Origin: Candidatus Binatia bacterium
Lineage (GTDB): Bacteria; Desulfobacterota; Binatia; Bin18
NCBI GenBank assembly: GCA_022820725.1
Contig: JAJEFA010000002.1
Location: 160,302-224,301, forward strand
DNA: 64,000 nt
Direction of reading: 5' to 3'
The notes under the pieces are model-generated. The model was not told the DNA's origin, searched no databases, and saw only the letters and a program-made list of their open reading frames with translations. Made by a program: the position numbers and the translations under genes. Below are positions 6,393 through 14,241 of this stretch, one piece after another (position 1 is the first letter of the stretch; each line of letters starts with the position of its first letter).

Positions 6393-7778
6393 ATGTCGCT
6401 TGCTGCCTCACTTGACGTGACCTCTTCACCCCACACCTCGCGTCGGGTTGCCATCACCACCCTGGGCTGTAAGGTGAATCAGTACGATACGGCCACGCTG
6501 CAAGAGCGTCTCTCGGCCGCTGGTCACCAGTGCGTCTCTTTTAGCGATGCAGCCGAGGTCTATATCGTCAATAGTTGCACGGTCACCAATCAGGCGGACG
6601 CCGAGAGTCGCCAGTTGGTCCGCCGGGCGAGGCGGCGTAACCCGGAGGCCCAGGTCATTATGACCGGCTGTTATGCGCAGGTGAGTCCAGATGCCGTGGC
6701 CCATATGCCCGAAGTGGATTATGTTGTCGGGCTCAATCGGCTCGACGACCTGGTTCGCCTAGTCGCTCAGGGGGTCTCCACCCCGCAGCCACCAGACCAG
6801 AAGGTTTTTGTCAGCAAGCTGCGAACCGCCAGGCATGAATCCACGCCAGAGATCAATACGTTTGGAGCAGTGACCTTTCAGGGTCAGACTCGAGCGTTTC
6901 TCAAAGTTCAGGAAGGGTGTGACCTTTTCTGTACGTTTTGTATTGTGCCCATGTCGCGCGGGAAAAGCCGCAGTATCGCTCCGCGCGTCATCCTGGAGCA
7001 GCTCGACCGCCTAGCCGACCAAGGCTTTCAGGAAGTAGTCCTGACCGGTATCCATCTGGGCGGCTATGGCGCAGACCTCCATCCCCAGGTCAATCTGGCC
7101 TGGTTGCTCGAAGCCCTGGAGGAACAGCGACCGGTTCCGCGTGTACGTCTGAGTTCGCTCGACCCGCATGAAATCAGTCCCACCTTGATACAACTCCTCA
7201 CCCACTCGGAGATCCTGTGTCCCCATTTACATATTCCTCTCCAATGGGGGGAAGATTCCATCCTGGCTCGAATGCGAAGGCGATACGATACCGCCCTCGC
7301 CAGAGACATTCTGACCGAACTGCGGGAGCGATTACCACACGCGGCCTTAGGGACAGACCTTATCGTCGGCTTTCCCGGTGAGGGCGAGACGGAATTTTCC
7401 CAGGGAATGGACTTTTTGGAGGAAAGCCCTTTTACGTATTTCCACGTATTTCCCTACTCAGTCAGGAGTGGGACGACCGCGGCAAAGTTCACAGACCGAG
7501 TTCCCCCATCCGTTATCCACGAGAGAGCGGGGCTGGTTCGTGCCCTCGGTGAACGCAAGAAAGCGGCATTCATCCGTCAGTTTGAGTCTGAGACTTTGCC
7601 GGTCCTTTTTGAGCATCAGCGGGACAAATCCAGCGGGCGACTCAAGGGCTATAGCCGCAACTATATCAGAGTCTATGCGGACGGCAGCGATGACTATATG
7701 AACCGAGAAGTTCCAGTGAGAATGACGCGGGCGGATGATGGGTTGCTGTCCGGTACTATTCTTCAGGACGCCGCATGA
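6393..7778 (+). CDS. mtaB: tRNA t6A37 methylthiotransferase MtaB
   Basis: A 461-residue radical-SAM methylthiotransferase, which converts t6A37 to ms2t6A37 in ANN-decoding tRNAs. The N-terminal UPF0004 domain has Cys26 (TLGCKVNQYDTA), Cys62 (NSCTVTNQAD) and Cys93 (TGCYAQ), which bind the auxiliary cluster. The radical-SAM cluster is C176-x3-C180-x2-C183 in EGCDLFCTFC, and a C-terminal TRAM-like region follows. TLGCKVNQYDT and SRGKSRS favour MtaB over MiaB or RimO. It starts 14 nt after mnmA and its stop overlaps the next start by ATGA, so it is part of the same transcription unit. Confidence 0.93.
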   Translation: MSLAASLDVTSSPHTSRRVAITTLGCKVNQYDTATLQERLSAAGHQCVSFSDAAEVYIVNSCTVTNQADAESRQLVRRARRRNPEAQVIMTGCYAQVSPDAVAHMPEVDYVVGLNRLDDLVRLVAQGVSTPQPPDQKVFVSKLRTARHESTPEINTFGAVTFQGQTRAFLKVQEGCDLFCTFCIVPMSRGKSRSIAPRVILEQLDRLADQGFQEVVLTGIHLGGYGADLHPQVNLAWLLEALEEQRPVPRVRLSSLDPHEISPTLIQLLTHSEILCPHLHIPLQWGEDSILARMRRRYDTALARDILTELRERLPHAALGTDLIVGFPGEGETEFSQGMDFLEESPFTYFHVFPYSVRSGTTAAKFTDRVPPSVIHERAGLVRALGERKKAAFIRQFESETLPVLFEHQRDKSSGRLKGYSRNYIRVYADGSDDYMNREVPVRMTRADDGLLSGTILQDAA

Positions 7779-8518
7779 GGAATTGTGCTCGTGCTTTAAG
7801 ACCCATGTCTGATCCAACCGACATCACCGTCCTTCAGTCCATCCTTGGATATACGTTTACCAACCCAGCTCTCCTCCAACTCGCCCTAACGCACCGGTCT
7901 GCCCAACTTGAGGAGGGCGAAGAGCAAAACGAAAAGCTGGAATTCTTAGGTGATGCCGTTTTAGGGCTTGTGATGAGCGATCTTCTTTTCCGCCAGTTCC
8001 CCCAATATCGTGAAGGAGACTTATCGAAGATGCGTGCCTCGCTGGTCAATGCGGAAGTGCTCGCAGTCAAAGCTCAGACCCTCTCTCTCGGAGACTGGCT
8101 GCGTATGGGACGGGGCGAGGAGCGGAGCGGCGGTCGAGGCAAACCCTCCATCCTCGCCGCGGCGTACGAGGCCGTGCTGGGCGCCATCTACCTTGATGGT
8201 GGCTTCCCTCCCGTCACCCAGCTTGTCGCCAAGAATTTTGTTGAAGACCTGCAAGAGACAGAGCGGATGGCCGCGTTTGACAGCAAAACCCGTCTGCAGG
8301 AAATTACCCAAAAAATATTTAAACAAACTCCGTCCTATGAGGTCATCAAGGTGAACGGACCTGACCATGAAAAGCGGTTTGTCAGCCAAGTATCCATAGC
8401 CGGGGAAATATACGGCCGGGGTGAAGGACGCAGTAAAAAACGTGCCCATCAGGCAGCGGCGTCCCAGACTCTCGAACTGCTTAAGCATAAGAATCTCACG
8501 TCGCTGAAAGACGTATAA
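7775..8518 (+). CDS. rnc: ribonuclease III, one catalytic Asp replaced
   Basis: Double-strand-specific endonuclease for rRNA and mRNA processing. From the ATG at 7775 (ATGA overlap with mtaB, AGGA upstream) it is 247 residues; the ATG at 7805 would give 237. The signature NEKLEFLGDAVL contains E56 and D60. The second acidic site reads LAAAYEA where most family members read LADxxEA, so the Asp equivalent to Aquifex D107 is Ala129 while E132 is kept. A dsRNA-binding domain occupies about residues 175-240. Apart from that residue it looks like a normal, full-length housekeeping RNase III. Confidence 0.94.
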   Translation: MRNCARALRPMSDPTDITVLQSILGYTFTNPALLQLALTHRSAQLEEGEEQNEKLEFLGDAVLGLVMSDLLFRQFPQYREGDLSKMRASLVNAEVLAVKAQTLSLGDWLRMGRGEERSGGRGKPSILAAAYEAVLGAIYLDGGFPPVTQLVAKNFVEDLQETERMAAFDSKTRLQEITQKIFKQTPSYEVIKVNGPDHEKRFVSQVSIAGEIYGRGEGRSKKRAHQAAASQTLELLKHKNLTSLKDV

Positions 8519-8526
8519 ATCGGGAC

Positions 8527-9609
8527 ATGGTTTATTCCTTTCTGCGCCCGCTGTTTTTCGCCCTCGACCCTGAACACGCCCACCATCTGTCGATCAATGC
8601 GCTGAAACTGCTCCAAACGTCCCAACGGAGACCAACGCCAGCATTCAGCCATCAACGGCTCGCCCAAGACCTCTGGGGCCTTCGCTTCCCCAATCCCGTC
8701 GGTCTGGCGGCGGGCTACGACAAAAATGCGGTAGTTCCCCTGGTCTGGTCCACCTTGGGATTCGGGTTTGCTGAATTGGGCACAATCACAGCTCAAGCCC
8801 AACCGGGCAATCCAAAGCCGCGTATTTTTCGTCTTGCTCAAGACAGGGCGCTCATTAACCGCTTGGGTTTTAACAACGATGGTGCGCGCGCCATCGCCCA
8901 GCGCCTGCCGTCTCTTTTATCTCCTCAAAGTTCTCGGCCCATTCCTTTGGGATTCAATATCGGCAAATCAAAAATCACCCCCCTCAGCGATGCCGTAGCG
9001 GACTATCTCGAAAGTTGCAAAAAACTCCTCCCTTTTACAGACTATCTGGTTGTGAACGTCAGCTCTCCCAACACGCCAGCACTCCGCAAACTGCAAGAGG
9101 CCGAACGGTTGGGTCGACTCCTCGAAGCCCTGCTTGCCTCTATGCGACAGTTCGCCGAGACGGAGCATACTTCTTCCAAACCCCTCTTGGTCAAAATCGC
9201 CCCGGATCTCGATACGGCTGCAATTGAAGAAATCGCCCAGCTTGCTCTGTCGGTCGGTGTCTCCGGCTTGATTGCGACAAATACCACTGTTGAGCGGTCC
9301 GGACTCCGCGCAGGGTCACCTGAAACAGGGGGTCTGAGTGGCCACCCCCTCGCAACACGCGCGCGCGCAGTACTGCGCACTGCCTACCGCGCGGTTGAAG
9401 GCAGGCTGCCCATCATTGGTGTGGGCGGGATATTCTCGGCAGAGGAGGCATACGAGCGAATATGTGCCGGGGCATCATTGGTCCAGATTTACACCGGACT
9501 GATCTATGAAGGTCCTTTTCTCGCCCAACGTATTGTTCGAGGGCTGGTACGAATTGTAGAGCGAGAAGGGCTGCCCCATCTCCGAGACGTAGTCGGCAGA
9601 GACGTTTAA
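8527..9609 (+). CDS. pyrD: dihydroorotate dehydrogenase (quinone), class 2
   Basis: A 360-residue FMN enzyme of de novo pyrimidine synthesis, oxidising dihydroorotate with membrane quinone. The class 2 N-terminal membrane-associating helices are present (residues 1-40). The barrel motifs are NPVGLAAGYDKN, GFGFAELGTITAQ, NRLGFNNDGA, NVSSPNTP (catalytic Ser), LVKIAPDL, ATNTT and IGVGGIFSAEEAY with an FMN-phosphate loop. The start is 8 nt after rnc. The end is convergent with the hydrolase gene at 9680 and no clear terminator is visible in the 70-nt gap. Confidence 0.95.
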   Translation: MVYSFLRPLFFALDPEHAHHLSINALKLLQTSQRRPTPAFSHQRLAQDLWGLRFPNPVGLAAGYDKNAVVPLVWSTLGFGFAELGTITAQAQPGNPKPRIFRLAQDRALINRLGFNNDGARAIAQRLPSLLSPQSSRPIPLGFNIGKSKITPLSDAVADYLESCKKLLPFTDYLVVNVSSPNTPALRKLQEAERLGRLLEALLASMRQFAETEHTSSKPLLVKIAPDLDTAAIEEIAQLALSVGVSGLIATNTTVERSGLRAGSPETGGLSGHPLATRARAVLRTAYRAVEGRLPIIGVGGIFSAEEAYERICAGASLVQIYTGLIYEGPFLAQRIVRGLVRIVEREGLPHLRDVVGRDV

Positions 9610-9679
9610 CACACCCTGTCTCGACCTATCTCCAGCCGTCCTCCTGAGCTTCCATACCCTGACACCCCGACGCTTCGAT

Positions 9680-10843
9680 TCAGTCAACAACGCACGACTG
9701 AGCTAAATCAGAAAATAACGCCCAGCGCTCAATGCTGCGCGGCTCCTCAATAAGACCGCTGGTCAGACCCACGAAGGTGAGATCCCGAACCGGGTCGGCC
9801 CAAGCCATGATGCTGCTGGCACCGGCATGTCCGTATGCCCGTGGTGAGGCGAGCGTGCCAAAATATGAGGGGAAGATACCGCTCCCGCGCACCCAATACC
9901 CCAGGCCGCGATTCGCCGGGGCGAACGGCCATTGTTTGGCCACACGTATAGGTTCGATCAGTCGGTCTTCCATATCACCGGTATGAATTGTGGTCGCTAG
10001 CTCAACCAGGGCTGGACTGAGCAACCGGACACCGTCAAGCTCACCACCGTTGAGCCACATTTGATAGAAACGGGCCAAATCAGACACGGTGGAATACGAT
10101 CCGCCGCCCGGAATCGCCGCGGCCTGCACTTCGGGGGCGTTGAAGGCTTCCAGAAACGACATGGGAAATGGCACACCACCCTCATCGAGCGCTTGGACTG
10201 GCACACGACGCTCTTGCATATCGGGCCGGACGCCCATATGAGAGTCGTGCATGCCTAATGGGCCGTACAAATCTTCTTCGCACATTTGAGCAAAGCTACG
10301 CTTGCCACCGTCTACCCGGCGGGCGATCTCAGCCAAAATCCACGACCCCGTCAGCGCGTGATAGTGGACAGCTTTTCCCGGTTCAAACTCTAGCGGCTGG
10401 GCGCAGATGCGCGCGATCGTGGCATCCCAATCTCCCCACTTCGACATCGGCCAGTCCATAGCCATGGTTGGAAATCCGGCCGTATGGGTCATCACCTGAG
10501 AGACGGTCACGCTCCGCTTACCGGCGGCGGCAAACTCTGGCATATAATCCGCGACCTTATCAAACAGCTTGACCTCCCCTTGGTCAACTTTCATGAGTAA
10601 CATCGTCGCGGTAATCGGCTTAGTCGTCGAAAACAAGCAGAAGATGTCATCCGTTTTCGCTACCCGACCCTTGGGCGGCTCTGAGTGACCAAGCGCGCGG
10701 GCGGCAGCGATCTTGCCGTGCCGGGCGAGCAGAAACGCGCCACCAAACAACCACCCTTCCTCGATTTTACGTTCCACTACTGAAAAAAAACGTTCGACCC
10801 GGGCCGGGTCCAGACCAACTGCTTGGGGTTCAACTGTTTGCAT
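9680..10843 (-). CDS. serine hydrolase, class C beta-lactamase / esterase family
   Basis: A 387-residue beta-lactamase-fold serine hydrolase. The nucleophile motif SxxK is STTK near residue 93, the Tyr motif is YHA near residue 162, and the third motif is HAG (HAGASS) near residue 340 in place of KTG. HAG and the lack of an export signal point to an esterase, amidase or lactonase of the EstB type rather than a periplasmic beta-lactamase. The substrate is unknown. The FabI-type gene lies 40 nt upstream in the same direction, so the two may be cotranscribed. Confidence 0.88.
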   Translation of the reverse strand: MQTVEPQAVGLDPARVERFFSVVERKIEEGWLFGGAFLLARHGKIAAARALGHSEPPKGRVAKTDDIFCLFSTTKPITATMLLMKVDQGEVKLFDKVADYMPEFAAAGKRSVTVSQVMTHTAGFPTMAMDWPMSKWGDWDATIARICAQPLEFEPGKAVHYHALTGSWILAEIARRVDGGKRSFAQMCEEDLYGPLGMHDSHMGVRPDMQERRVPVQALDEGGVPFPMSFLEAFNAPEVQAAAIPGGGSYSTVSDLARFYQMWLNGGELDGVRLLSPALVELATTIHTGDMEDRLIEPIRVAKQWPFAPANRGLGYWVRGSGIFPSYFGTLASPRAYGHAGASSIMAWADPVRDLTFVGLTSGLIEEPRSIERWALFSDLAQSCVVD

Positions 10844-10883
10844 GTTTCATCCTCCGTTTTGACAAGCGCCGGTGGCACTCTGG

Positions 10884-11705
10884 CTAAGCCTCTGGTGGCG
10901 TTATCGTCATTCCCATAATGTTATAGCCACCGTCAATATGTACGATCTCCCCCGTAATTTTTTCAGCCATTGGACTGCATAAAAACAGCGCCACTTTGCC
11001 CGCATCAGTGTTCCGAATTTCCTCTCGTAACGGCGCGTATTCGCGCATATGATTCTGCATGATCTCGAAACCGGGGATACTGGTTCCCGCTTTGGTTGCA
11101 GTCGGACCGGGTGAAAGGCCATTGACTCGAATACGATGCGGAGCCAAGTCAAAAGCAAGATTCTTGATGATATTGTCGAGCGCGGCCTTGGTAATACTCA
11201 TGAGCTGGTAGCCGGGAATAACCTTTTCGCCTGCGTAATAGGTCATGGCCAGAATGCATCCACCCCGGTCCTTCATGAGCGGGAACGCACCCCGTGCCAG
11301 CGTAATCAGCGAATACGCGCTGACATCCATGGCCAAGGCGAAATCCGCGCGTGAGATGTTCACAAAGCGCTGCCCAAAAGACGTTGGCGGGGCATACGCA
11401 ATAGAGTGAATCAGATAGTCCAGATGTCCGAACTCCTGCTCGACCTGTGAGAAAAGTCTTTCCACCTGTTCGTCCTTACTCACATCGCACTCAGCAATCA
11501 GCGGATTATTCAGTTGGTCCGGGATATCTCCCATCATACGTCGGACGGCTCTCCGCTGAATGGAGAGGGCAATCCGAGCGCCACCGTCGTTGAGCATCTT
11601 GGCGATGGGCCAGCCTATGGAATTTTCGTCCAGCACACCCGCGACCAGAGCGGTTTTCCCAGAGAAGTCAAGTAAGCTTCCCACATTTTCATTACGATCA
11701 ACCAT
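10884..11705 (-). CDS. enoyl-ACP reductase, FabI type
   Basis: A 273-residue SDR of the FabI branch, which performs the NADH-dependent last step of each fatty-acid elongation cycle. The cofactor motif is GVLDENSIGWPIA, the second-strand motif is SIAYAPP and the active site is TYYAGEKVIPGY followed by YQLMSITK (Tyr-x6-Lys). The IDGGYNIMGM end is typical of FabI. The ATG at 11705 has GGAGG four bases upstream. An ATG seven codons earlier (11726) is possible. It is not next to other fatty-acid genes, so it may be the main FabI or a paralogue acting on other enoyl thioesters. Confidence 0.88.
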   Translation of the reverse strand: MVDRNENVGSLLDFSGKTALVAGVLDENSIGWPIAKMLNDGGARIALSIQRRAVRRMMGDIPDQLNNPLIAECDVSKDEQVERLFSQVEQEFGHLDYLIHSIAYAPPTSFGQRFVNISRADFALAMDVSAYSLITLARGAFPLMKDRGGCILAMTYYAGEKVIPGYQLMSITKAALDNIIKNLAFDLAPHRIRVNGLSPGPTATKAGTSIPGFEIMQNHMREYAPLREEIRNTDAGKVALFLCSPMAEKITGEIVHIDGGYNIMGMTITPPEA

Positions 11706-11750
11706 TCTCCCTCCGGTTTCCTCCATACGGCCCTTGCACCCTGGAATACT

Positions 11751-12185
11751 TCACACAAACTTTCTGCGGTGCGGAAAGGTAAGCGCTAGCAGAATAAGGA
11801 GTATCACAGCATAGAACAGCCCAAAGCCAACGATGCGCTCGGACTCGTTATAGACCCGTGCCCATATCACGTATGAGATCAGCATATAACCAACGCTGAA
11901 CACGACCAGATGCCAGCCAAAACGTCGCATTGTCCAGAGATGATACGCGAGGCTGCCCGCAACCAGCAGTTGCAAGGCGTGCATGAGTTGGGCAGACAGA
12001 CCGAACACGCGAAAGCCCAAAATGACACTGACTGGACCTTCAGCATAGGATCGCTCAAACGGGGCAATAATGTCCCAGACAATAAACAGGCCCGCATAGG
12101 CGGCCACCAGACACGCCGCAATAGTCACCATAAGCGGACGTGTCGGACGAGACGGATAGCGGGGCTGAGTGTGCGTCGCAGCCAT
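11751..12185 (-). CDS. small membrane protein with about four TM segments
   Basis: A 144-residue integral membrane protein I do not recognise. Hydrophobic segments fall at about residues 17-40, 58-80, 87-105 and 113-135, separated by short loops, and the tail is basic (FPHRRKFV). A TTG nine bases upstream (12194) is an alternative start. A GACCC/GGGTC hairpin separates a strong AAAGGAG from these starts. Its neighbours are the crotonase-fold gene upstream and the FabI gene downstream on the same strand; neither gives a clear functional hint. Confidence 0.65.
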   Translation of the reverse strand: MAATHTQPRYPSRPTRPLMVTIAACLVAAYAGLFIVWDIIAPFERSYAEGPVSVILGFRVFGLSAQLMHALQLLVAGSLAYHLWTMRRFGWHLVVFSVGYMLISYVIWARVYNESERIVGFGLFYAVILLILLALTFPHRRKFV

Positions 12186-12194
12186 CAAGCACAA

Positions 12195-12210
12195 AGACCC
12201 TCAAGGGTCT
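12195..12210 (-). promoter_or_regulatory. short hairpin between ribosome-binding site and start
   Basis: AGACCC (12195-12200) and GGGTCT (12205-12210) form a perfect 6-bp stem with a 4-nt loop. On the minus strand it sits directly after AAAGGAG and ends immediately before the TTG at 12194. Folding would shorten the distance between Shine-Dalgarno and start codon. Regulatory meaning is speculative. Confidence 0.3.
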
Positions 12211-12223
12211 CCTTTCCCGGTGT

Positions 12224-13012
12224 TTATTGCCCGGTGAATCGGGGTTCCCTTTTCTCCACAAAAGACTGAAGCGCTTCTCTATGGTCTGCCGTATGAAAAC
12301 AGTGTTTTTCTATTGACAGTGAGGTATCGAGAACGAGGTTGACCGTGTCACGGAGAATTTTATTCACCGAGACCTTAGTCCCCCGAATCGCCATACGCGG
12401 GCCATTCGCCATTCGGGTCGCAAAGGCCAGGGCTTTTTCCATAAGCTGATCCGCGGGAACGACATGGTTGACGAGACCGATACGTTCGGCCTCTTCGGCT
12501 TTCACTAAGTCGCCGGTCATGAGAAACTCCTTGGCTTTAGCCGTCCCAATCAACCAGGGCCAGATAATGGCTCCTCCGTCTCCAGCAACCACTCCGACTC
12601 GGACATGAGGGTCACCAATTTTTGCGTTATCCGCTGCATAAATGACATCGGAGAAGAGCGCCAGAGTGGCGCCTAAGCCGGTTGCCGGACCGTTGACCGC
12701 GGCGATAATCGGCTGTTCCACTTCCAGCATATCGATAATGATTTTGCGCGCCTCGATGAAGAGTGCATCCAACTGCGCGGACGTCATATCCTGGAACCAC
12801 TTGATATCGCCGCCCGCACAGAACGCGCGGCCTTTGCCCGTCAGTACCACAGCCTCCGTCTCAGTATCCTGAGCGATATCGGCAAAGATCTGGGACAGTT
12901 CGGTATGCAACTGGGCGTTAATGGCATTCAGGGCTTGCGGACGGTTGAATGAGACCGTCAACACCTTCCCTGCGCGTTCTGCGTGGAGACATTCGTAACG
13001 GCTATAGTCCAT
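12224..13012 (-). CDS. enoyl-CoA hydratase/isomerase family (crotonase fold) protein
   Basis: A 262-residue crotonase-fold protein that binds acyl-CoA thioesters. The oxyanion-hole strand FCAGGDIKWF is present near residue 65, and the second region reads NGPATGLGATLALFSD. By alignment with mitochondrial enoyl-CoA hydratase, Glu144 (GGGCELA) is Thr here and Glu164 (QPEILLG) is His (DPHVRVG), so both catalytic glutamates are missing. The GDPHVRVG / GDGGAIIWP pattern occurs in a widespread uncharacterised EchA subgroup. The reaction is therefore unknown: hydratase activity is unlikely, and an isomerase or thioesterase is possible. The ATG at 13012 has AGGAGGG upstream. It is divergent from the dehydrogenase at 13106. 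Confidence 0.88.
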   Translation of the reverse strand: MDYSRYECLHAERAGKVLTVSFNRPQALNAINAQLHTELSQIFADIAQDTETEAVVLTGKGRAFCAGGDIKWFQDMTSAQLDALFIEARKIIIDMLEVEQPIIAAVNGPATGLGATLALFSDVIYAADNAKIGDPHVRVGVVAGDGGAIIWPWLIGTAKAKEFLMTGDLVKAEEAERIGLVNHVVPADQLMEKALAFATRMANGPRMAIRGTKVSVNKILRDTVNLVLDTSLSIEKHCFHTADHREALQSFVEKREPRFTGQ

Positions 13013-13105
13013 CGACTCTCCCTCCTTTTCTTCTTGACTAAGGCAGCCTATCATCAGGGCGGCTTATTATCGGTCAGGCAGCATCAACGATCAAGGGAAG
13101 GTGCT

Positions 13106-14074
13106 ATGCGGATTTACTTTTGCCGACAGGGTTTGACCTATGTGTGCCGTATCCTTCAGCAGGAATTGCCTGAGGATGACGTTCTTGATTGCCCACCCGA
13201 TGCCGTTCCAGAAGCAGCCCGGCACGCGGATGTCTTGATCCCCACGGTCTCACCTATCGGCAGCGATGCGCTACAGTCGCCTCGGCTGAAGCTCGTTCAG
13301 CAGTACGGTGCAGGGTTGGACTCGGTCGATATTCCGGCGGCCACCGCTGCGGGTATCTACGTGGCGAATGTGCCAACGGCTGGCACTGGCAATGCCGAGT
13401 CCGTTGCCGAGCTTGCTCTGTTTTTCATGCTTGGTCTGGCCAGAAAATACCGGCAGACTCAAGAGAGTATCCAAAACAAGGTCCTGGGGTCACCGATGGG
13501 GCAAGCCCTCAAGGGCAAAACCGTCGCCATTATTGGCTATGGCGGTATTGGGCGGGCTCTTGCCCGGCGCTTGTCCGGCTTTGAAATGCATATCCTGGCC
13601 GTTTCCCGTCGGGGACCAACGACAGACAAGTCGGATGACGGTCCGCCAATCGCCCGTCACGTTGCGCAGGATGGATTTCATACCGTCCTGCGAGAAGCCG
13701 ATTTTGTCATTACTGCTCCCCCCCTGAATGACGAAACGCGTGGCCTCATGGGCCAGGCCGAGTTCGCTTGTCTGAAACCGGAAGCCTTTGTGATCAACGT
13801 CGCCCGTGGGCCGGTGTTAGACTATGCGGCCCTGCTTACCGCTCTGAGAGAAGGCCGCATTGCCGGCGCGGGTCTGGACGTGTTCTGGCAGGAGCCCTTT
13901 GATCCGAACGACGAAATTTTCCAGTACAACGTACTGGCGACCCCGCATATAGGCGGCGCAACCGATGTCAGCCTTCAGGGCATTGCCAATCGCGTAGCTG
14001 AGAATGTGAACCGGCTGCGCGAGGGTGAAATGCCCCTGAACTGCGTCAACGTAGAGGTGAATCCGAAGGGGTAA
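13106..14074 (+). CDS. D-isomer-specific 2-hydroxyacid dehydrogenase
   Basis: A 322-residue NAD(P)-dependent dehydrogenase of the phosphoglycerate/lactate dehydrogenase family. The Rossmann motif is IIGYGGIGRALARRL. Catalytic Arg is in NVARGPVLD, Glu in FWQEPFDP and His in TPHIGGAT. There is no ACT or regulatory domain, so it is not a full-length SerA. The substrate may be a 2-hydroxyacid such as glyoxylate/hydroxypyruvate or a branched analogue. The ATG at 13106 is preceded by GGGAAGG; upstream in-frame starts overlap the divergent crotonase promoter region and are rejected. Confidence 0.9.
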   Translation: MRIYFCRQGLTYVCRILQQELPEDDVLDCPPDAVPEAARHADVLIPTVSPIGSDALQSPRLKLVQQYGAGLDSVDIPAATAAGIYVANVPTAGTGNAESVAELALFFMLGLARKYRQTQESIQNKVLGSPMGQALKGKTVAIIGYGGIGRALARRLSGFEMHILAVSRRGPTTDKSDDGPPIARHVAQDGFHTVLREADFVITAPPLNDETRGLMGQAEFACLKPEAFVINVARGPVLDYAALLTALREGRIAGAGLDVFWQEPFDPNDEIFQYNVLATPHIGGATDVSLQGIANRVAENVNRLREGEMPLNCVNVEVNPKG

Positions 14075-14180
14075 ACACAATCTCCAGAATATTCCCGGCA
14101 TCCAGGTATAAGGGGATCGCTGAGAACGTCTCTCCGCGTCGAAGTTGCTCCACAGGTTTTGTGTTTTTAGGCTCCAGCAA

Positions 14181-14212
14181 TAAAAAAGGCGGAGAGGGTT
14201 CTCCTCTCCGCC
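14181..14212 (-). terminator. Rho-independent terminator after citrate synthase
   Basis: A perfect 10-bp stem GGCGGAGAGG / CCTCTCCGCC (14188-14197 with 14203-14212) with a 5-nt loop. On the minus strand it is followed by a U-run (plus-strand A's at 14182-14187). It lies 30 nt after the citrate synthase stop codon. Confidence 0.85.
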
Positions 14213-14241
14213 TCGTATCGGATCGGGTTGCTGAATGAATG

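Noticed and set aside
14046..14181. Minus-strand open frame with protein-like composition after citrate synthase
   Set aside because: It overlaps the end of the dehydrogenase gene, crosses a strong terminator and has no convincing start or recognised family; at most a remnant.
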